Assembly (NCBI RefSeq): GCF_003427025.1
Contig: NZ_QVAI01000022.1
Coordinates: 1 to 64,000 of the forward strand
From: Jiangella endophytica
Lineage (GTDB): Bacteria > Actinomycetota > Actinomycetes > Jiangellales > Jiangellaceae
Reading direction: 5' to 3'
DNA: 64,000 nucleotides
How positions within the stretch are numbered: position 1 is the stretch's first letter; each line of letters opens with the position of its first letter. Under the pieces are notes generated by a model, which was not told where the DNA came from, made no database searches, and saw only the letters and a list, made by a program, of their open reading frames with translations. The position numbers were made by a program, and so were the translations under genes. Shown piece after piece: positions 20,274-29,619 of this stretch.

Positions 20274-20645
20274 GTGGCCGAAGATCTGAACGTCGAGGTG
20301 GTGGCCGCCGACCGCAAGGTGTGGTCCGGCGCGGCCTCCATCGTCATCGCACGTACGCCCGAGGGCGAGATCGGCATCATGCCCGGTCACGAGCCGGTGC
20401 TCGGACTGCTGGTGGCCGGCCCGGTGACGGTGCGCTCGACCGGCGGTGAGGCGGTCGTGGTGGCGGTGTCCGGCGGGTTCCTGTCGGTGTCCGAGAACCA
20501 GATCGCGATTCTGGCCGAGCAGGCCGAGCTGGCCGACGAGATCGACGTCGCCGCTGCTCAGGCCGAGTTGGCAGAGCTGGGCGAGGACGGCGACGGCGTG
20601 GGCCGGTGGGCGCAGGCGAGGCTCGACGTCGCGGCGAGCCGGTAG
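20274..20645 (+). CDS. atpC: ATP synthase F1 subunit epsilon
   Basis: Rotor subunit that couples F1 to the c-ring and restrains ATP hydrolysis. The 123-residue protein is an N-terminal beta-sandwich (EGEIGIMPGHEPVLGLL, about 25-42) with a short C-terminal helical part, as in mycobacteria. The GTG at 20274 was chosen for GGGAGAAAGGGA upstream and because the longer in-frame extension is only the atpD-atpC hairpin. Confidence 0.94.
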   Translation: MAEDLNVEVVAADRKVWSGAASIVIARTPEGEIGIMPGHEPVLGLLVAGPVTVRSTGGEAVVVAVSGGFLSVSENQIAILAEQAELADEIDVAAAQAELAELGEDGDGVGRWAQARLDVAASR

Positions 20646-20684
20646 ATCTGAGAGCATCGGTATCACGCTCGGGGGAGGTGATCG

Positions 20685-21125
20685 GTGGCGCTGGTGTCGT
20701 GGACCCTGCTGGTGCTGGGTGCGCTCGCGCTCGCCGCTGTGCTGGTCCTCCTCGCGCTGTACGTCCGCCGGGGCATCCTGCAGCGTGACGGCGGCTTCGA
20801 CCTGTGCGTGCGCGGCGACAGCCACGACGGCTGGTCCGGCGGGTGGGCGTTCGGCATCGGGCGCTACCGCGAGGACACCCTGGAGTGGTTTCGCACCTTC
20901 AGCTTCACCTCGTGGCCCAAGCGGACGTTCCGGCGCAACGAGCTGGTCGTCGACAGCCGCCGCGAGCCCGACGCGGAGGAGAGCTACGAGCTGCCCGCCG
21001 GTCACGTCGTCATGGTCTGCAGGTCCAACGGCGCGACCGTCGAGGTGTCGATGACCGAGGCCGCGGCCACGGCGTTCGTCACCTGGTTGGAGGCGGCGCC
21101 GCCCGGGGGCCAGTTCGTCGGTTGA
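20685..21125 (+). CDS. DUF2550 single-pass membrane protein
   Basis: A 146-residue protein of a family that follows the ATP synthase operon in many actinobacteria; its function is unknown. One N-terminal membrane helix (about 5-27) is followed by a soluble domain with many Trp, Phe and Arg residues (SGGWAFGIGRYREDTLEWFR). The GTG at 20685 has a good site (GGGGGAGG). Conserved placement between atpC and murA is the main evidence. Confidence 0.85.
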   Translation: MALVSWTLLVLGALALAAVLVLLALYVRRGILQRDGGFDLCVRGDSHDGWSGGWAFGIGRYREDTLEWFRTFSFTSWPKRTFRRNELVVDSRREPDAEESYELPAGHVVMVCRSNGATVEVSMTEAAATAFVTWLEAAPPGGQFVG

Positions 21126-21173
21126 CCCCTTCGGGGCGTACCGTTCATCGGAACGGCGAAAGGTTCAGCGGGA

Positions 21174-22448
21174 GTGGAGAGATTTCGGGTCACCGGGGGG
21201 AGCTCCCTGCGGGGTGAGGTCCGGGTCAGCGGCGCCAAGAACAGCGCCCTGAAGCTGATGGCAGCGGCGCTGCTGGCCGAGGGGCGCACGGTGCTGCGCG
21301 ACGTCCCCGCCATCACCGATGTCGACTACATGGGTGAGCTGCTGCGTCAGCTCGGCGCCGACGTCCACCGCGAGGGCGGCACCGTCGCCATCGACATGCC
21401 CGCGAAGATCGACCACGAGGCGCCGTACCACCTGGTGCGCCGGCTGCGCGCGTCCATCTGCGTGCTGGGCCCGCTGGTGGCGCGGTGCGGCGCGGCGAAC
21501 GTGGCGCTGCCCGGCGGCGACGCCATCGGCTCGCGCGGCCTCGACATGCATATGGCCGGGCTGGAGAAGCTGGGCGCGCAGGTCGAGATCGAGCACGGCT
21601 TCGTGGTGGCCCGGGCGCCGAAGGGGCTGCACGGCACCAACATCTGGCTCGACTTCCCCAGCGTCGGCGCCACCGAGAACGTCCTCATGGCCGCCGTCCT
21701 GGCCAAGGGCACCACGGTCATCGACAACGTCGCCCGCGAGCCCGAGATCGTCGACATCTGCCGCATGCTCGGCGACATGGGCGCGAAGATCGACGGCGCC
21801 GGCACATCGACGCTGCGGGTCGAGGGCGTCGACTCCATGAACCCGACCGAGCACACCACCATCCCCGACCGCATCGTCACCGGTACGTGGGGCGTCGCGG
21901 CGGTGATGACCCGCGGCGACATCACCATCCGCAACGGCCGCGGAGAGCACCTCGAGATCGTCCTCGACAAGCTGGCCGCCGCCGGCGCCACCGTCGAGTC
22001 CGGTCCGGCCGGGCTGCGGGTGGCGATGTCCGGGCGGCCGCGTGCCATCGACGTCGTCACACTCCCGTACCCGGGCTTCCCCACCGACCTGCAGCCGATG
22101 ATCGTCGCGCTCGACGCGGTGGCCGAGGGCACCGCGATGATCACCGAGAACGTGTACGAGGCTCGGTTCATGTTCGTCAACGAGCTGGTCCGTCTCGGCG
22201 CCGAGGTCCGCATCGACGGCCACCACGCCGTCGTCCGCGGCCGGCCCGGGCTGTCCGGCGCCCCGGTGGTGGCCACCGACATCCGGGCCGGCGCCGGCCT
22301 CGTGCTGGCCGGCCTGCTGGCCGAGGGCGAGACACTGGTGTCCGCGGTCCACCACATCGACCGCGGCTACCCCGACCTCGTCGGGCAGCTGCAGTCACTG
22401 GGCGCCGACGTGGTCCGCGAACCCGATCCGGACCACTTCGATGACTGA
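21174..22448 (+). CDS. murA: UDP-N-acetylglucosamine 1-carboxyvinyltransferase, Asp-type
   Basis: Adds enolpyruvate from PEP to UDP-GlcNAc, the first committed step of peptidoglycan synthesis. The 424-residue protein has the MurA N-terminus ([21 protein letters not shown]). In the catalytic loop [10 protein letters not shown] the residue that is Cys115 in E. coli, the fosfomycin target, is Asp116 here. Mycobacterial MurA carries the same change and is naturally insensitive. Upstream, CCGTTC and GAACGG (21141-21156) form a small inverted repeat. GTG start. The stop overlaps the next gene by 8 bases. Confidence 0.95.
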   Translation: MERFRVTGGSSLRGEVRVSGAKNSALKLMAAALLAEGRTVLRDVPAITDVDYMGELLRQLGADVHREGGTVAIDMPAKIDHEAPYHLVRRLRASICVLGPLVARCGAANVALPGGDAIGSRGLDMHMAGLEKLGAQVEIEHGFVVARAPKGLHGTNIWLDFPSVGATENVLMAAVLAKGTTVIDNVAREPEIVDICRMLGDMGAKIDGAGTSTLRVEGVDSMNPTEHTTIPDRIVTGTWGVAAVMTRGDITIRNGRGEHLEIVLDKLAAAGATVESGPAGLRVAMSGRPRAIDVVTLPYPGFPTDLQPMIVALDAVAEGTAMITENVYEARFMFVNELVRLGAEVRIDGHHAVVRGRPGLSGAPVVATDIRAGAGLVLAGLLAEGETLVSAVHHIDRGYPDLVGQLQSLGADVVREPDPDHFDD

Positions 22449-23487
22449 CGAGACGGAGGTCTCGGCCGGTCCGATCGACCGGTTGCGCGACCGGCTGACT
22501 CCAGGCCGCATCTGCCTGGCCGTCTACCTGGTCGCGCTGCTCGTCTACTGCGCCCTCGAGGGCATCCCGATGGACCGCGTCGGGCAGACCGGCTGGATCA
22601 TCGCCGGGATGATCGCCGTCAAGATCGGGCGGCCGTGGCGCGAGCACGTGCGCACGCTGCTCGACTGGCTGCCGCTGCTGGCCGCGTTGATCATCTACGA
22701 CCACACCCGCGGCATCGCCGACACCCTGGGCATGCCGCTGCGGGTCGGCCAGGTCGTCGACGTCGAGACCTGGCTGTTCGGCGGCACCATCCCGACGGTG
22801 TGGCTGCAGGAGCACCTGTTCGAGTCGACGGTGCGCTGGTGGGACGTCGGCGCCGCGGTCATCTACTTCAGCCACTTCGTCGTGCCGTGGGTGCTGGCCG
22901 CCGCCTTCTACATGTGGTCGCGGCCGCTGTGGGTGTCCTACATCCGGCGGGTGCTGCTGCTCACCTACGCGGGCCTGCTGACGTACGTGCTGGTCCCGGC
23001 CGCGCCGCCGTGGTACGCGTCGGCCCGCACCGGCGACATCGCCGAGCCCGTCTACCGGCTGGTCGGCCGCGGCTGGAACGAGCTGGGGCTGCGCAGCGCC
23101 CAGGCCTGGCTCTCCGACGCCCAGGGCGGCGCGAACGAGGTGGCCGCGCTGCCGTCGCTGCACGCCGGGTTCGCCATGCTGGTCGCCGTCACGCTGTGGC
23201 CGCTGGCCAAGCGCTGGTGGCTGAAGGTGCCCGTCGTGGCCTACCCGCTGGCCATGGCGTTCACCCTGGTCTACGGCGGCGAGCACTACGTGGTCGACGT
23301 CGTGCTCGGCTGGCTCTACGTCGCCGCCGTCATGCTCGTCGCGCACCTCTGGGAGCGCTGGCGGGGGCGGCGACGCCCGCCCGAGGTCACCCCGCTGTCG
23401 GCCGGCACGCCCGCGCCGGTCGAGCCGGCCTTGCGGACCGATCCGAGCGTCGCCAAGGAACCGAACGAGCGAGCGGGAAGGCAGTGA
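22441..23487 (+). CDS. PAP2-superfamily membrane protein
   Basis: A 348-residue multi-spanning protein with the phosphatase motifs of the PAP2 family in its C-terminal half: AALPSLHAG (motif 2) and [13 protein letters not shown] (motif 3, with His and Asp). The layout resembles inositol phosphorylceramide synthase/AUR1-like proteins of actinobacteria, which act on lipid phosphates or move polar heads between lipids. Its ATG lies inside the end of murA (8-base overlap), so the two are coupled and a role in envelope lipids is plausible. Substrate unknown. Confidence 0.85.
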   Translation: MTDETEVSAGPIDRLRDRLTPGRICLAVYLVALLVYCALEGIPMDRVGQTGWIIAGMIAVKIGRPWREHVRTLLDWLPLLAALIIYDHTRGIADTLGMPLRVGQVVDVETWLFGGTIPTVWLQEHLFESTVRWWDVGAAVIYFSHFVVPWVLAAAFYMWSRPLWVSYIRRVLLLTYAGLLTYVLVPAAPPWYASARTGDIAEPVYRLVGRGWNELGLRSAQAWLSDAQGGANEVAALPSLHAGFAMLVAVTLWPLAKRWWLKVPVVAYPLAMAFTLVYGGEHYVVDVVLGWLYVAAVMLVAHLWERWRGRRRPPEVTPLSAGTPAPVEPALRTDPSVAKEPNERAGRQ

Positions 23488-23489
23488 CC

Positions 23490-24338
23490 ATGGGGCGCAG
23501 CGTGGCCGTCGTCGGAGCCGGCCTCATGGGCTCGGGCATCGCCCAGGTGGCGGCCACCGGCGGCTGGGACGTCGTGCTGCGCGACCTCGACGCCGCCGCC
23601 GTCGCCCGGGGCCGCGCCGCCATCGAGGCCAGCACCGCGAAGTTCGTCGAGAAGGACCGGCTGTCCGAGGCCGACCGCGACGCCGCGCTGGCCCGCATCA
23701 CCACGACGACCGACCTCGACGCCGTCGCCGAGGCCGACATCGTCGTCGAGGCGGTGTTCGAGAACGTCGACGCGAAGCGCGAGCTGTTCGCCGAGCTGGA
23801 CCGCAGCTGCCGCGACGGCGCGGTCCTGGCCACCAACACCAGCGCCATCCCGATCACCAAGATCGCCGCCGCCACGCAACGGCCGGAGTCGGTCGTGGGC
23901 ACCCACTTCTTCTCGCCGGTGCCGATGATGGCGCTGTGCGAGCTCGTGCGCGGCCTGCACACGTCCGACGCCACGCTGGCGACGGCGCGCGAGTTCGCGG
24001 AGTCCGCGGGCAAGACCTGCATCGTCGTCAACCGCGACGTCGCCGGGTTCGTCACCACGCGGCTCATCAGCGTGCTCGTCGTCGAGGCGGTGAAGCTCTA
24101 CGAGTCCGGCGTCGCGTCGGCCGAGGACATCGACCTCGCCTGCAGGCTCGGTTTCGGGCACGCCATGGGGCCGCTGGCCACCACCGACCTCACCGGCGTC
24201 GACGTCCTGCACCATGCCACGTCGAACATCTGGGACGAGACCGCCGACGCCAAGTTCTTCCCGCCCGAGCTGCTGCGCCGCATGGTCGACGCCGGTGAGC
24301 ACGGCCGCAAGACCGGCCACGGCTTCTACTCGTACTGA
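23490..24338 (+). CDS. 3-hydroxyacyl-CoA (3-hydroxybutyryl-CoA) dehydrogenase
   Basis: Interconverts 3-hydroxyacyl-CoA and 3-oxoacyl-CoA with NAD(P). The 282-residue protein has the Rossmann loop GAGLMGSG (9-16), the catalytic Ser118, His139 and Glu151 (NTSAIPI, THFFSPVPMMALCE) and the C-terminal HGRKTGHGFYSY end. The single-domain length matches short-chain PaaH/FadB2-type enzymes. The ATG at 23490 has GGAAGG 8 bases upstream; a GTG at 23484 overlaps the previous stop. Confidence 0.93.
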   Translation: MGRSVAVVGAGLMGSGIAQVAATGGWDVVLRDLDAAAVARGRAAIEASTAKFVEKDRLSEADRDAALARITTTTDLDAVAEADIVVEAVFENVDAKRELFAELDRSCRDGAVLATNTSAIPITKIAAATQRPESVVGTHFFSPVPMMALCELVRGLHTSDATLATAREFAESAGKTCIVVNRDVAGFVTTRLISVLVVEAVKLYESGVASAEDIDLACRLGFGHAMGPLATTDLTGVDVLHHATSNIWDETADAKFFPPELLRRMVDAGEHGRKTGHGFYSY

Positions 24339-24346
24339 CGCACCGA

Positions 24347-25516
24347 TCAGGGGGTGCTGCGGCGCCAGGCGCCGGTGGAGCGGCGGACTCCCATCGGGTC
24401 GATGGCGGTACCGGTGCCGCCGGCGCGGCGCGAGCTGCGCCGGATGGAGGTGCCGTTGCCGTCGGCCTCGCGGCGCCGCGGCAGCAGCAGCCGCGTGGTG
24501 ACCAGCTTGGCGCGGTCGCGCCGCCGCGAGCCGCCGCGGCGGGCGAGGTCGGCGGCGCCGATCAGCCCGGCGTCGTTGCCCAGCGCCGCGCGGACGACCT
24601 GCGCCTCGGGCCGGAAACCGCGCCCTGTCAGCGTGCGCCGGAACGTCGTCCGGGCCGGGTCCAGCAGCAGGTCGCCGACGTCGGAGACGCCGCCGCCGAT
24701 GACGAACAGGCCGGGGTCGAACGCGGCGGCCAGATTGGCGAGGCCGACGCCCAGCCAGTGCCCGATGTCCTCCAGCAGCTCCAGCGCGGCCGGGTCGCCC
24801 TGGGCGGCCAGGTCGCTGATCATCGGGCCGGTGATGCGCGACGGGTCGCCTTCGCAGGTCTCGGCGATGCGGTAGGCGACGGGGGAGCCGTTGAGCACCA
24901 GCTCGCGCGCCTCACGGATCAGCACGTTGCCGCTGGCGTACTGCTCCCAGCAGCCGCGGTTGCCGCACTCGCAGCGATGTCCGCCCGGCACGACGACCAT
25001 GTGGCCGAACTCGCCGGCGACGCCGAAGCGGCCGCGGTGCAGGACGCCGTCGAGGACGACACCGCCGCCGATGCCGGTGCCGAGGTTGACGCACACGACG
25101 TGCGACTCGCCCTGGGCGGCGCCGAAGCGGCACTCGGCCCACAGCGCGGCGTTGGCGTCGTTGTCGACGACGACCGGCAGCCCGATGCGCCGCTGGACGG
25201 CGTCGCGCAGTGGTTCGTTACGCCAGGCGAGGTGGGGTGCGAACAGCACCGAGGACTGGGTGCCGTCGACGAAGCCGGCGGCGCCGATGCCGACGGCCAG
25301 CACGTGGTGGCGCGCGCCGAGCTCGGCGACGACGTCGGCGATGGTGTCCTCGACGACGCGGGGGCTCTTGCTCTTGCTCGGCGTCTCGCGGCGGGTGCGC
25401 TCGATGATGGTGCCGTCGGCGTCGACGACGCCGGCGGCGACCTTCGTGCCGCCGATGTCGATGCCGATGGTGGGCCGCAGCGCCAGCCGGGACACCCGTG
25501 TCCGGGTTGGAGACAT
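24347..25516 (-). CDS. ROK-family sugar kinase (glucokinase-like)
   Basis: Phosphorylates a hexose with ATP. The 389-residue protein has the N-terminal phosphate motif IGIDIGGTK, the ROK zinc motif CECGNRGCWEQYASGN and a conserved core of about 315 residues. The final ~65 residues are an unusual basic, low-complexity tail rich in Arg, Gly and Ser, outside the kinase fold. No DNA-binding domain precedes the kinase, so it is an enzyme rather than a ROK repressor. It is convergent with the dehydrogenase gene, with 8 bases between stops. Confidence 0.88.
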   Translation of the reverse strand: MSPTRTRVSRLALRPTIGIDIGGTKVAAGVVDADGTIIERTRRETPSKSKSPRVVEDTIADVVAELGARHHVLAVGIGAAGFVDGTQSSVLFAPHLAWRNEPLRDAVQRRIGLPVVVDNDANAALWAECRFGAAQGESHVVCVNLGTGIGGGVVLDGVLHRGRFGVAGEFGHMVVVPGGHRCECGNRGCWEQYASGNVLIREARELVLNGSPVAYRIAETCEGDPSRITGPMISDLAAQGDPAALELLEDIGHWLGVGLANLAAAFDPGLFVIGGGVSDVGDLLLDPARTTFRRTLTGRGFRPEAQVVRAALGNDAGLIGAADLARRGGSRRRDRAKLVTTRLLLPRRREADGNGTSIRRSSRRAGGTGTAIDPMGVRRSTGAWRRSTP

Positions 25517-25539
25517 GCCCACAGTATGGCCGGGCATGG

Positions 25540-26190
25540 TCAGGGCCCCGGGGACGACCCCGGCGGGGCCAGGATGCCCAGCGCGTAGGCCGTCGTCACG
25601 GCGGCGGTGCGATCGTCGACGCCGAGCTTGGCGAAGACCCGCAGCAGGTGGGTCTTCACCGTCGCCTCGCCGATGTGCAGCGCCCGGCCGACGTCGGCGT
25701 TGGACAGCCCGGTGGCGACCGCGGCCAGCACCTCGCGCTCGCGGGGCGTCAGCGGCGGCACCGACGGCCCCCGCAGGCGGTTCACCAGCCGTGCGGCCAC
25801 CGGCGGCGCCAGGATGGTCTCGCCGCGGTGTGCCGCGCGGACGGCCGCGGCGAGGTCCACCCGTGGGGTGTCCTTGAGCAGGTACCCGGTGGCGCCGGCC
25901 TCGACCGCGCGGACGATGTCGGAGTCGGTGTCGTACGTGGTGAGCACCAGGATCCGGATGCCCGGCAGCTCGGCCAGGATGCGCGCCGTGGCCTCGGCGC
26001 CGTCGAGCCGCGGCATGCGCAGGTCCATCAGGATGACGTCGGGCCGCAGCCGGCGGGCCATGACCAGCGCCTCCTCGCCGTCACCGGCCTCACCGACCAC
26101 CTCGAGGTCGTCCTCGGCGCCGAGCATGCCGGCCAATCCCGTCCGCACGACCGGGTGGTCGTCGACCAGCAGCAGCCGCAACGTCGTCAC
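25540..26190 (-). CDS. NarL/FixJ-type response regulator
   Basis: Transcription factor activated by phosphorylation. The 216-residue protein has a receiver domain with the acid pair Asp10/Asp11 and phospho-acceptor Asp56, and a C-terminal LuxR-type helix-turn-helix (about 150-205). It lies 11 bases after the histidine kinase gene on the same strand, its obvious partner. The pair probably controls the ABC exporter genes just upstream. Confidence 0.95.
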   Translation of the reverse strand: MTTLRLLLVDDHPVVRTGLAGMLGAEDDLEVVGEAGDGEEALVMARRLRPDVILMDLRMPRLDGAEATARILAELPGIRILVLTTYDTDSDIVRAVEAGATGYLLKDTPRVDLAAAVRAAHRGETILAPPVAARLVNRLRGPSVPPLTPREREVLAAVATGLSNADVGRALHIGEATVKTHLLRVFAKLGVDDRTAAVTTAYALGILAPPGSSPGP

Positions 26191-26201
26191 GGCCGCCCAC
26201 G

Positions 26202-27410
26202 CTACCCCGGTACCAGTCCGACGGTGGCACGGACGGTGGTCCCGGCGGCCGGCGCGCTGACGATGTCGAGCCGGCCGCCCACCTGCTCGACCCGCGCGCG
26301 CATGCCGCGCAGCCCGTAGCCGTCCTGTGCGGCACCGGGCCGGAAGCCGCGCCCGTCGTCGACGACGGCGACCGTGGCGGCGCCCGACGGCCCGGGCCGG
26401 AACCGCAGCGCGACGATGACCCGGCGGGCGCCGGCGTGCTTGCGCACGTTCGTCAGCGCCTCCTGGGCCGTGCGCAGCAGGACGACCTCGACGTTCGCCG
26501 GGAGCGGTGGACCCGAGCCGTCGACCTGCAGGTCGACCTCGAGCCCGGTCTCGTCGGCGAACCGGCCGGCGATGCGCTCGATCGCCTCGGGCAGCGAGGC
26601 GTCCTGCAGGCTGACCGGAGCCAGCGAGCTGACCAGCGCCCGCGCCTCGGCGAGGTTGTCGCGGGCGGTCTGCTCCAGCAGCGCCAGCCGGTGGCGGACG
26701 GCGCCGGCGTCACGGTCCAGGGCCACCTCGATGGCCTGCGCCAGCGTGAGGATGCTGGTGAAGCCCTGGGCCAGGGTGTCGTGGATCTCGTGCGAGAGCC
26801 GCTCGCGCTCGGCCAGCACGCCGCGGGAGTGCTCCAGCTGGGCCAGCTCGGTGCGGGTGCGCTCCAGTTCGTCGATGAGCGTGGCGCGCTTCTCCGCCTG
26901 GATGAACACGTGCGTGATGAACAGGCCCATCAGCAGTGACAGCCCGATCTGCAGCGCGATCTGCGGCGCGACGTCGCGGATCGCGTCGGTCGTCCAGCCG
27001 TCGCGGCCGACCTCGACGACGGCCAGGCCGGACAGCAACACGAACGTCGCGCCGACGGCCCAGCGCGTCGACAGCAGCACCCAGATGTGCGGGATCAGCC
27101 CGAACAACAGGAAGTACGCGTCGAAGATGCCCAGGCCGATCAGCAGGTACAGGCAGCTCCAGCTGATCACCAGCTGGAGCGCCGCCTGCCAGCTGCGCTC
27201 CTCGGCGCCCAGCAGGCGCCGGCCGATCAGCAGGTAGACGACCACCATCGTCGTCACCGTGAGCAGGCCGGTCAGCCGGTCGCTGCTGGACAGGTCGGCG
27301 GAGCTGCCGATGATCAGCGCGAGCAGCCCCAGCAGACCGAGGTAGACGGTGTGCCAGGCGACCGTGGTGCGCTGCCAGAACGCGTCCAGCTCGGCGACGC
27401 TCCCGCGCAC
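26202..27410 (-). CDS. NarL-type sensor histidine kinase
   Basis: Membrane sensor of the adjacent regulator. The 402-residue protein has about five membrane segments in residues 20-170, a short coiled coil, the HisKA_3 motif SHEIHDTLAQGF with the probable phosphorylated His210, and a C-terminal ATPase domain (VVDDGRGF, GYGLRGMRARVE). It has no large extracellular domain, so it may sense within or at the membrane, as LiaS/DesK-type kinases do. The start is uncertain; GTG at 27410 lies 20 bases after the exporter stop. Confidence 0.92.
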   Translation of the reverse strand: MRGSVAELDAFWQRTTVAWHTVYLGLLGLLALIIGSSADLSSSDRLTGLLTVTTMVVVYLLIGRRLLGAEERSWQAALQLVISWSCLYLLIGLGIFDAYFLLFGLIPHIWVLLSTRWAVGATFVLLSGLAVVEVGRDGWTTDAIRDVAPQIALQIGLSLLMGLFITHVFIQAEKRATLIDELERTRTELAQLEHSRGVLAERERLSHEIHDTLAQGFTSILTLAQAIEVALDRDAGAVRHRLALLEQTARDNLAEARALVSSLAPVSLQDASLPEAIERIAGRFADETGLEVDLQVDGSGPPLPANVEVVLLRTAQEALTNVRKHAGARRVIVALRFRPGPSGAATVAVVDDGRGFRPGAAQDGYGLRGMRARVEQVGGRLDIVSAPAAGTTVRATVGLVPG

Positions 27411-27430
27411 CGGGTCGGCGTCGCCGGGCG

Positions 27431-28249
27431 TCAGCCGTCGTCCCTGCGCTGCCACCGGAACGTCCGGACGCAGATCACCAGACCCACGATCAGCCAGAGC
27501 GACAGGATCAGCGCCGTCGGGCCGTGCTGCCATGATCCGGATGCCTCCAGTTCCTCGAAGTGCTCGGGCAAGAACACCGAACGCATGCCCTGGGCCAGCC
27601 ACTTGAGCGGGAACACCGAGGCGACGTTCTGCAGCCAGCTTGGCAGGTCGCTGAAGACGAAGAACACACCCGAGATGAATTGCAGCACGAGCAGCGGCCC
27701 CACGACGACGGCGGACGCGCTCTTCGCCGAGCGCGGCACCGACGAGTACGCGATGCCCAGGACGGCGCCGCCGGCCGTGCCGAGCACGTAGCACCAGGCG
27801 AACGTCAGCCACTTCGCCGGCTCCGTCGGCAGGTCGACGCCGAACGCCAGCGCGGCCACCGCGAGCAGGAGCACGATCTGGCTCAGCCCGACGACGAGGA
27901 TCATGCCGACCTTGCCGAGGAAGTACGACACCGGGGGCATCGGCGTGCCGCGCAGCCGCTTGAGCGTGCCGTCCTCGCGCTCGATGGCCAGGCTGATCGC
28001 CAGCGTCTGGAAGCTGACCAGCATGATGCCGGAGGCGACCATGCCGGGCAGGAAGTACTGGGCGAAGTCGATCGGGGGGCCGCTGCTCTCTCCGACGTCC
28101 TCGCCGCCGAACGCGACGGCGAAGATGCCCAGCATGATGACCGGGAACAGGAAGGAGAAGATCAGCGAGTCGCGCTCGCGGAAGTAGCTCCTGGTCTCGA
28201 GCGACGCGCGCGACATGGCGATCCGGGCGGGGCTCACGGCGGTGCTCAT
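27431..28249 (-). CDS. ABC-2 type exporter permease
   Basis: Membrane half of a drug or lipid exporter. The 272-residue protein has six predicted helices and the ABC-2 family motif (MLVSFQTLAISLAIEREDGTLKRLRGTPM). Its ATG overlaps the stop of the ATPase gene (ATGA). With the downstream kinase and regulator this forms a common actinobacterial module for sensing and exporting membrane-active compounds. Confidence 0.92.
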   Translation of the reverse strand: MSTAVSPARIAMSRASLETRSYFRERDSLIFSFLFPVIMLGIFAVAFGGEDVGESSGPPIDFAQYFLPGMVASGIMLVSFQTLAISLAIEREDGTLKRLRGTPMPPVSYFLGKVGMILVVGLSQIVLLLAVAALAFGVDLPTEPAKWLTFAWCYVLGTAGGAVLGIAYSSVPRSAKSASAVVVGPLLVLQFISGVFFVFSDLPSWLQNVASVFPLKWLAQGMRSVFLPEHFEELEASGSWQHGPTALILSLWLIVGLVICVRTFRWQRRDDG

Positions 28250-29115
28250 GACACGACCTCCAGGGTCTGGGCCGGCTCGCCGATGAGCCGCAGGTAGACG
28301 TCCTCCAGGGTGGGCCGGCTGACGGCGAGGCCGGGCACCTCGCCACCCAGGCGGTGCGCCAGGGCCGTGACGAGCGCCGTCGGCTCCGCGGTCCGCTCGG
28401 TCCGCTGCCGGCCGTCCTCGGTCCATTGCACGACCGCCTGGTCGTGGTGGCGCCCGCCGAGGCGGTCCGGTGTGTCCAGCGCGACGATGCGCCCGCCGGT
28501 GATGACGCCGACGCGGCCGGCCAGGTGCTCGGCCTCGTCGAGGTAGTGGGTGGTGAGGATGATCGTGGTGCCGCCGTCGGCGAGCGCGGTGATGAGCGAC
28601 CAGAACTCCCGCCGCGCCTCCGGGTCGAACCCGGTGGTGGGCTCGTCGAGGAAGAGCAGCGCCGGACTGCCCAGGATGCCCAGCGCGACGTCGAGCCGGC
28701 GGCGCTGGCCGCCGGAGAGGTGCCGCGCGCGGGTGGCGCGCTTCTCGTCGAGCCCGACGGCGGCGATGACCTCGTCGGGGTCGCGCGCGTCGGGGTAGTA
28801 GCCGGCGAAGTGGTGCACCAGCTCCTGCACGGACAGCTCGTCGTGGCCGCCGGAGCTCTGCAGCACGATGCCGATGCGGGCCCGCCAGCCGGGGTCCGGC
28901 CGGGCCGGGTCGGCGCCGAGCACGCTGACCTCGCCGGCGTCGCGCCGGCGGTAGCCCTCGAGGATCTCGACGGTGGTGGTCTTGCCGGCGCCGTTGGGCC
29001 CCAGCAGGGCGAAGACCTCGCCGTGCGCCACGTCGAGGTCCAGGCCGTCGACGGCGGCGACTCCGGCGTAGGTCTTGCGCAGGCCGCGGACGCGGATGGC
29101 GGTGGATGTGCTCAT
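28246..29115 (-). CDS. ABC exporter ATP-binding protein (DrrA-like)
   Basis: Drives the permease encoded next. The 289-residue protein has Walker A GPNGAGKTT (39-47), signature LSGGQRRR, Walker B LLFLDEPTTGFDP and a C-terminal domain like that of DrrA/CcmA-type ATPases. The ATG at 29115 was chosen for GGAG just upstream and because the frame before it is not conserved-looking. It is the first gene of the four-gene exporter/two-component operon. Confidence 0.94.
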   Translation of the reverse strand: MSTSTAIRVRGLRKTYAGVAAVDGLDLDVAHGEVFALLGPNGAGKTTTVEILEGYRRRDAGEVSVLGADPARPDPGWRARIGIVLQSSGGHDELSVQELVHHFAGYYPDARDPDEVIAAVGLDEKRATRARHLSGGQRRRLDVALGILGSPALLFLDEPTTGFDPEARREFWSLITALADGGTTIILTTHYLDEAEHLAGRVGVITGGRIVALDTPDRLGGRHHDQAVVQWTEDGRQRTERTAEPTALVTALAHRLGGEVPGLAVSRPTLEDVYLRLIGEPAQTLEVVS

Positions 29116-29172
29116 GACTCCACGATGCGGCCCGGCCGCGCTCGCCACGAGCACCGCGCGGTGGGATCCGGT

Positions 29173-29210
29173 GTCCACCGTCCGGTGGACCCACCCCCGG
29201 GTCGGGGGTG
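29173..29210. promoter_or_regulatory. Two adjacent palindromes upstream of the exporter operon
   Basis: GTCCACC and GGTGGAC (29173-29190, 4-base spacer) and CACCCCCG and CGGGGGTG (29192-29210, 3-base spacer) are perfect inverted repeats, 58 to 95 bases before the ATPase start. The first looks like a dimer-binding operator, perhaps for the LuxR-type regulator; the second could form a hairpin. Confidence 0.55.
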
Positions 29211-29278
29211 AGGGATGCCGCCGCGCCCCTGGTGGCGTACGCGGCCGGTGCCGGGCGGACCGAGGTCCGTCCGGGCCA

Positions 29279-29309
29279 CCTTAGACGGGGCCTCAGGGTG
29301 CCTTAGACG
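29279..29309. promoter_or_regulatory. Direct repeat CCTTAGACG, 22 bases apart
   Basis: The 9-base sequence occurs at 29279-29287 and 29301-29309, a spacing of about two helical turns, between two divergent transcription units. This suggests tandem binding of a regulator. No protein is identified. Confidence 0.4.
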
Positions 29310-29411
29310 ATTCCGGGCGGCCACAATGCGGCAGTCTCCCGATGCGTCACACGGCGCCTCAGAACCATGCTCGTTGACAGAGCGCACGAGGATGGCGAGG
29401 AGCCGAGCATC

Positions 29412-29585
29412 ATGAGCATTCACGGGGACTACGCGGCACGGATCGTCCACGACCAGCGGGCCCGCGACCTGCAGGCCGAGGCACGCAGCGACGGGCTGGC
29501 CCGCCAGGCGCTGGCCGTCCTCCGGCGCGGCGCGGGTCGCAAGGCCGGCGGGGCCACGGCACGCGGCCGGGCCCGGACCGCCTGA
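29412..29585 (+). CDS. 57-residue basic protein of unknown function
   Basis: Starts MSIHGDYAARIVHDQRARDL and continues as a single amphipathic, Arg/Ala-rich helix with a basic C-terminus. Small proteins of this look are frequent in actinobacteria and have no known role. The ATG follows GAGGAG at 9 bases. It lies 34 bases before the LAL regulator gene and may be co-transcribed with it. Confidence 0.6.
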   Translation: MSIHGDYAARIVHDQRARDLQAEARSDGLARQALAVLRRGAGRKAGGATARGRARTA

Positions 29586-29619
29586 GCCGGGGCGGCGGAT
29601 CTGCTGGAGGGAAATTCGG

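Noticed and set aside
24339..24346. Terminator between the convergent dehydrogenase and kinase genes
   Set aside because: Only 8 bases separate the stops and no hairpin is visible there.
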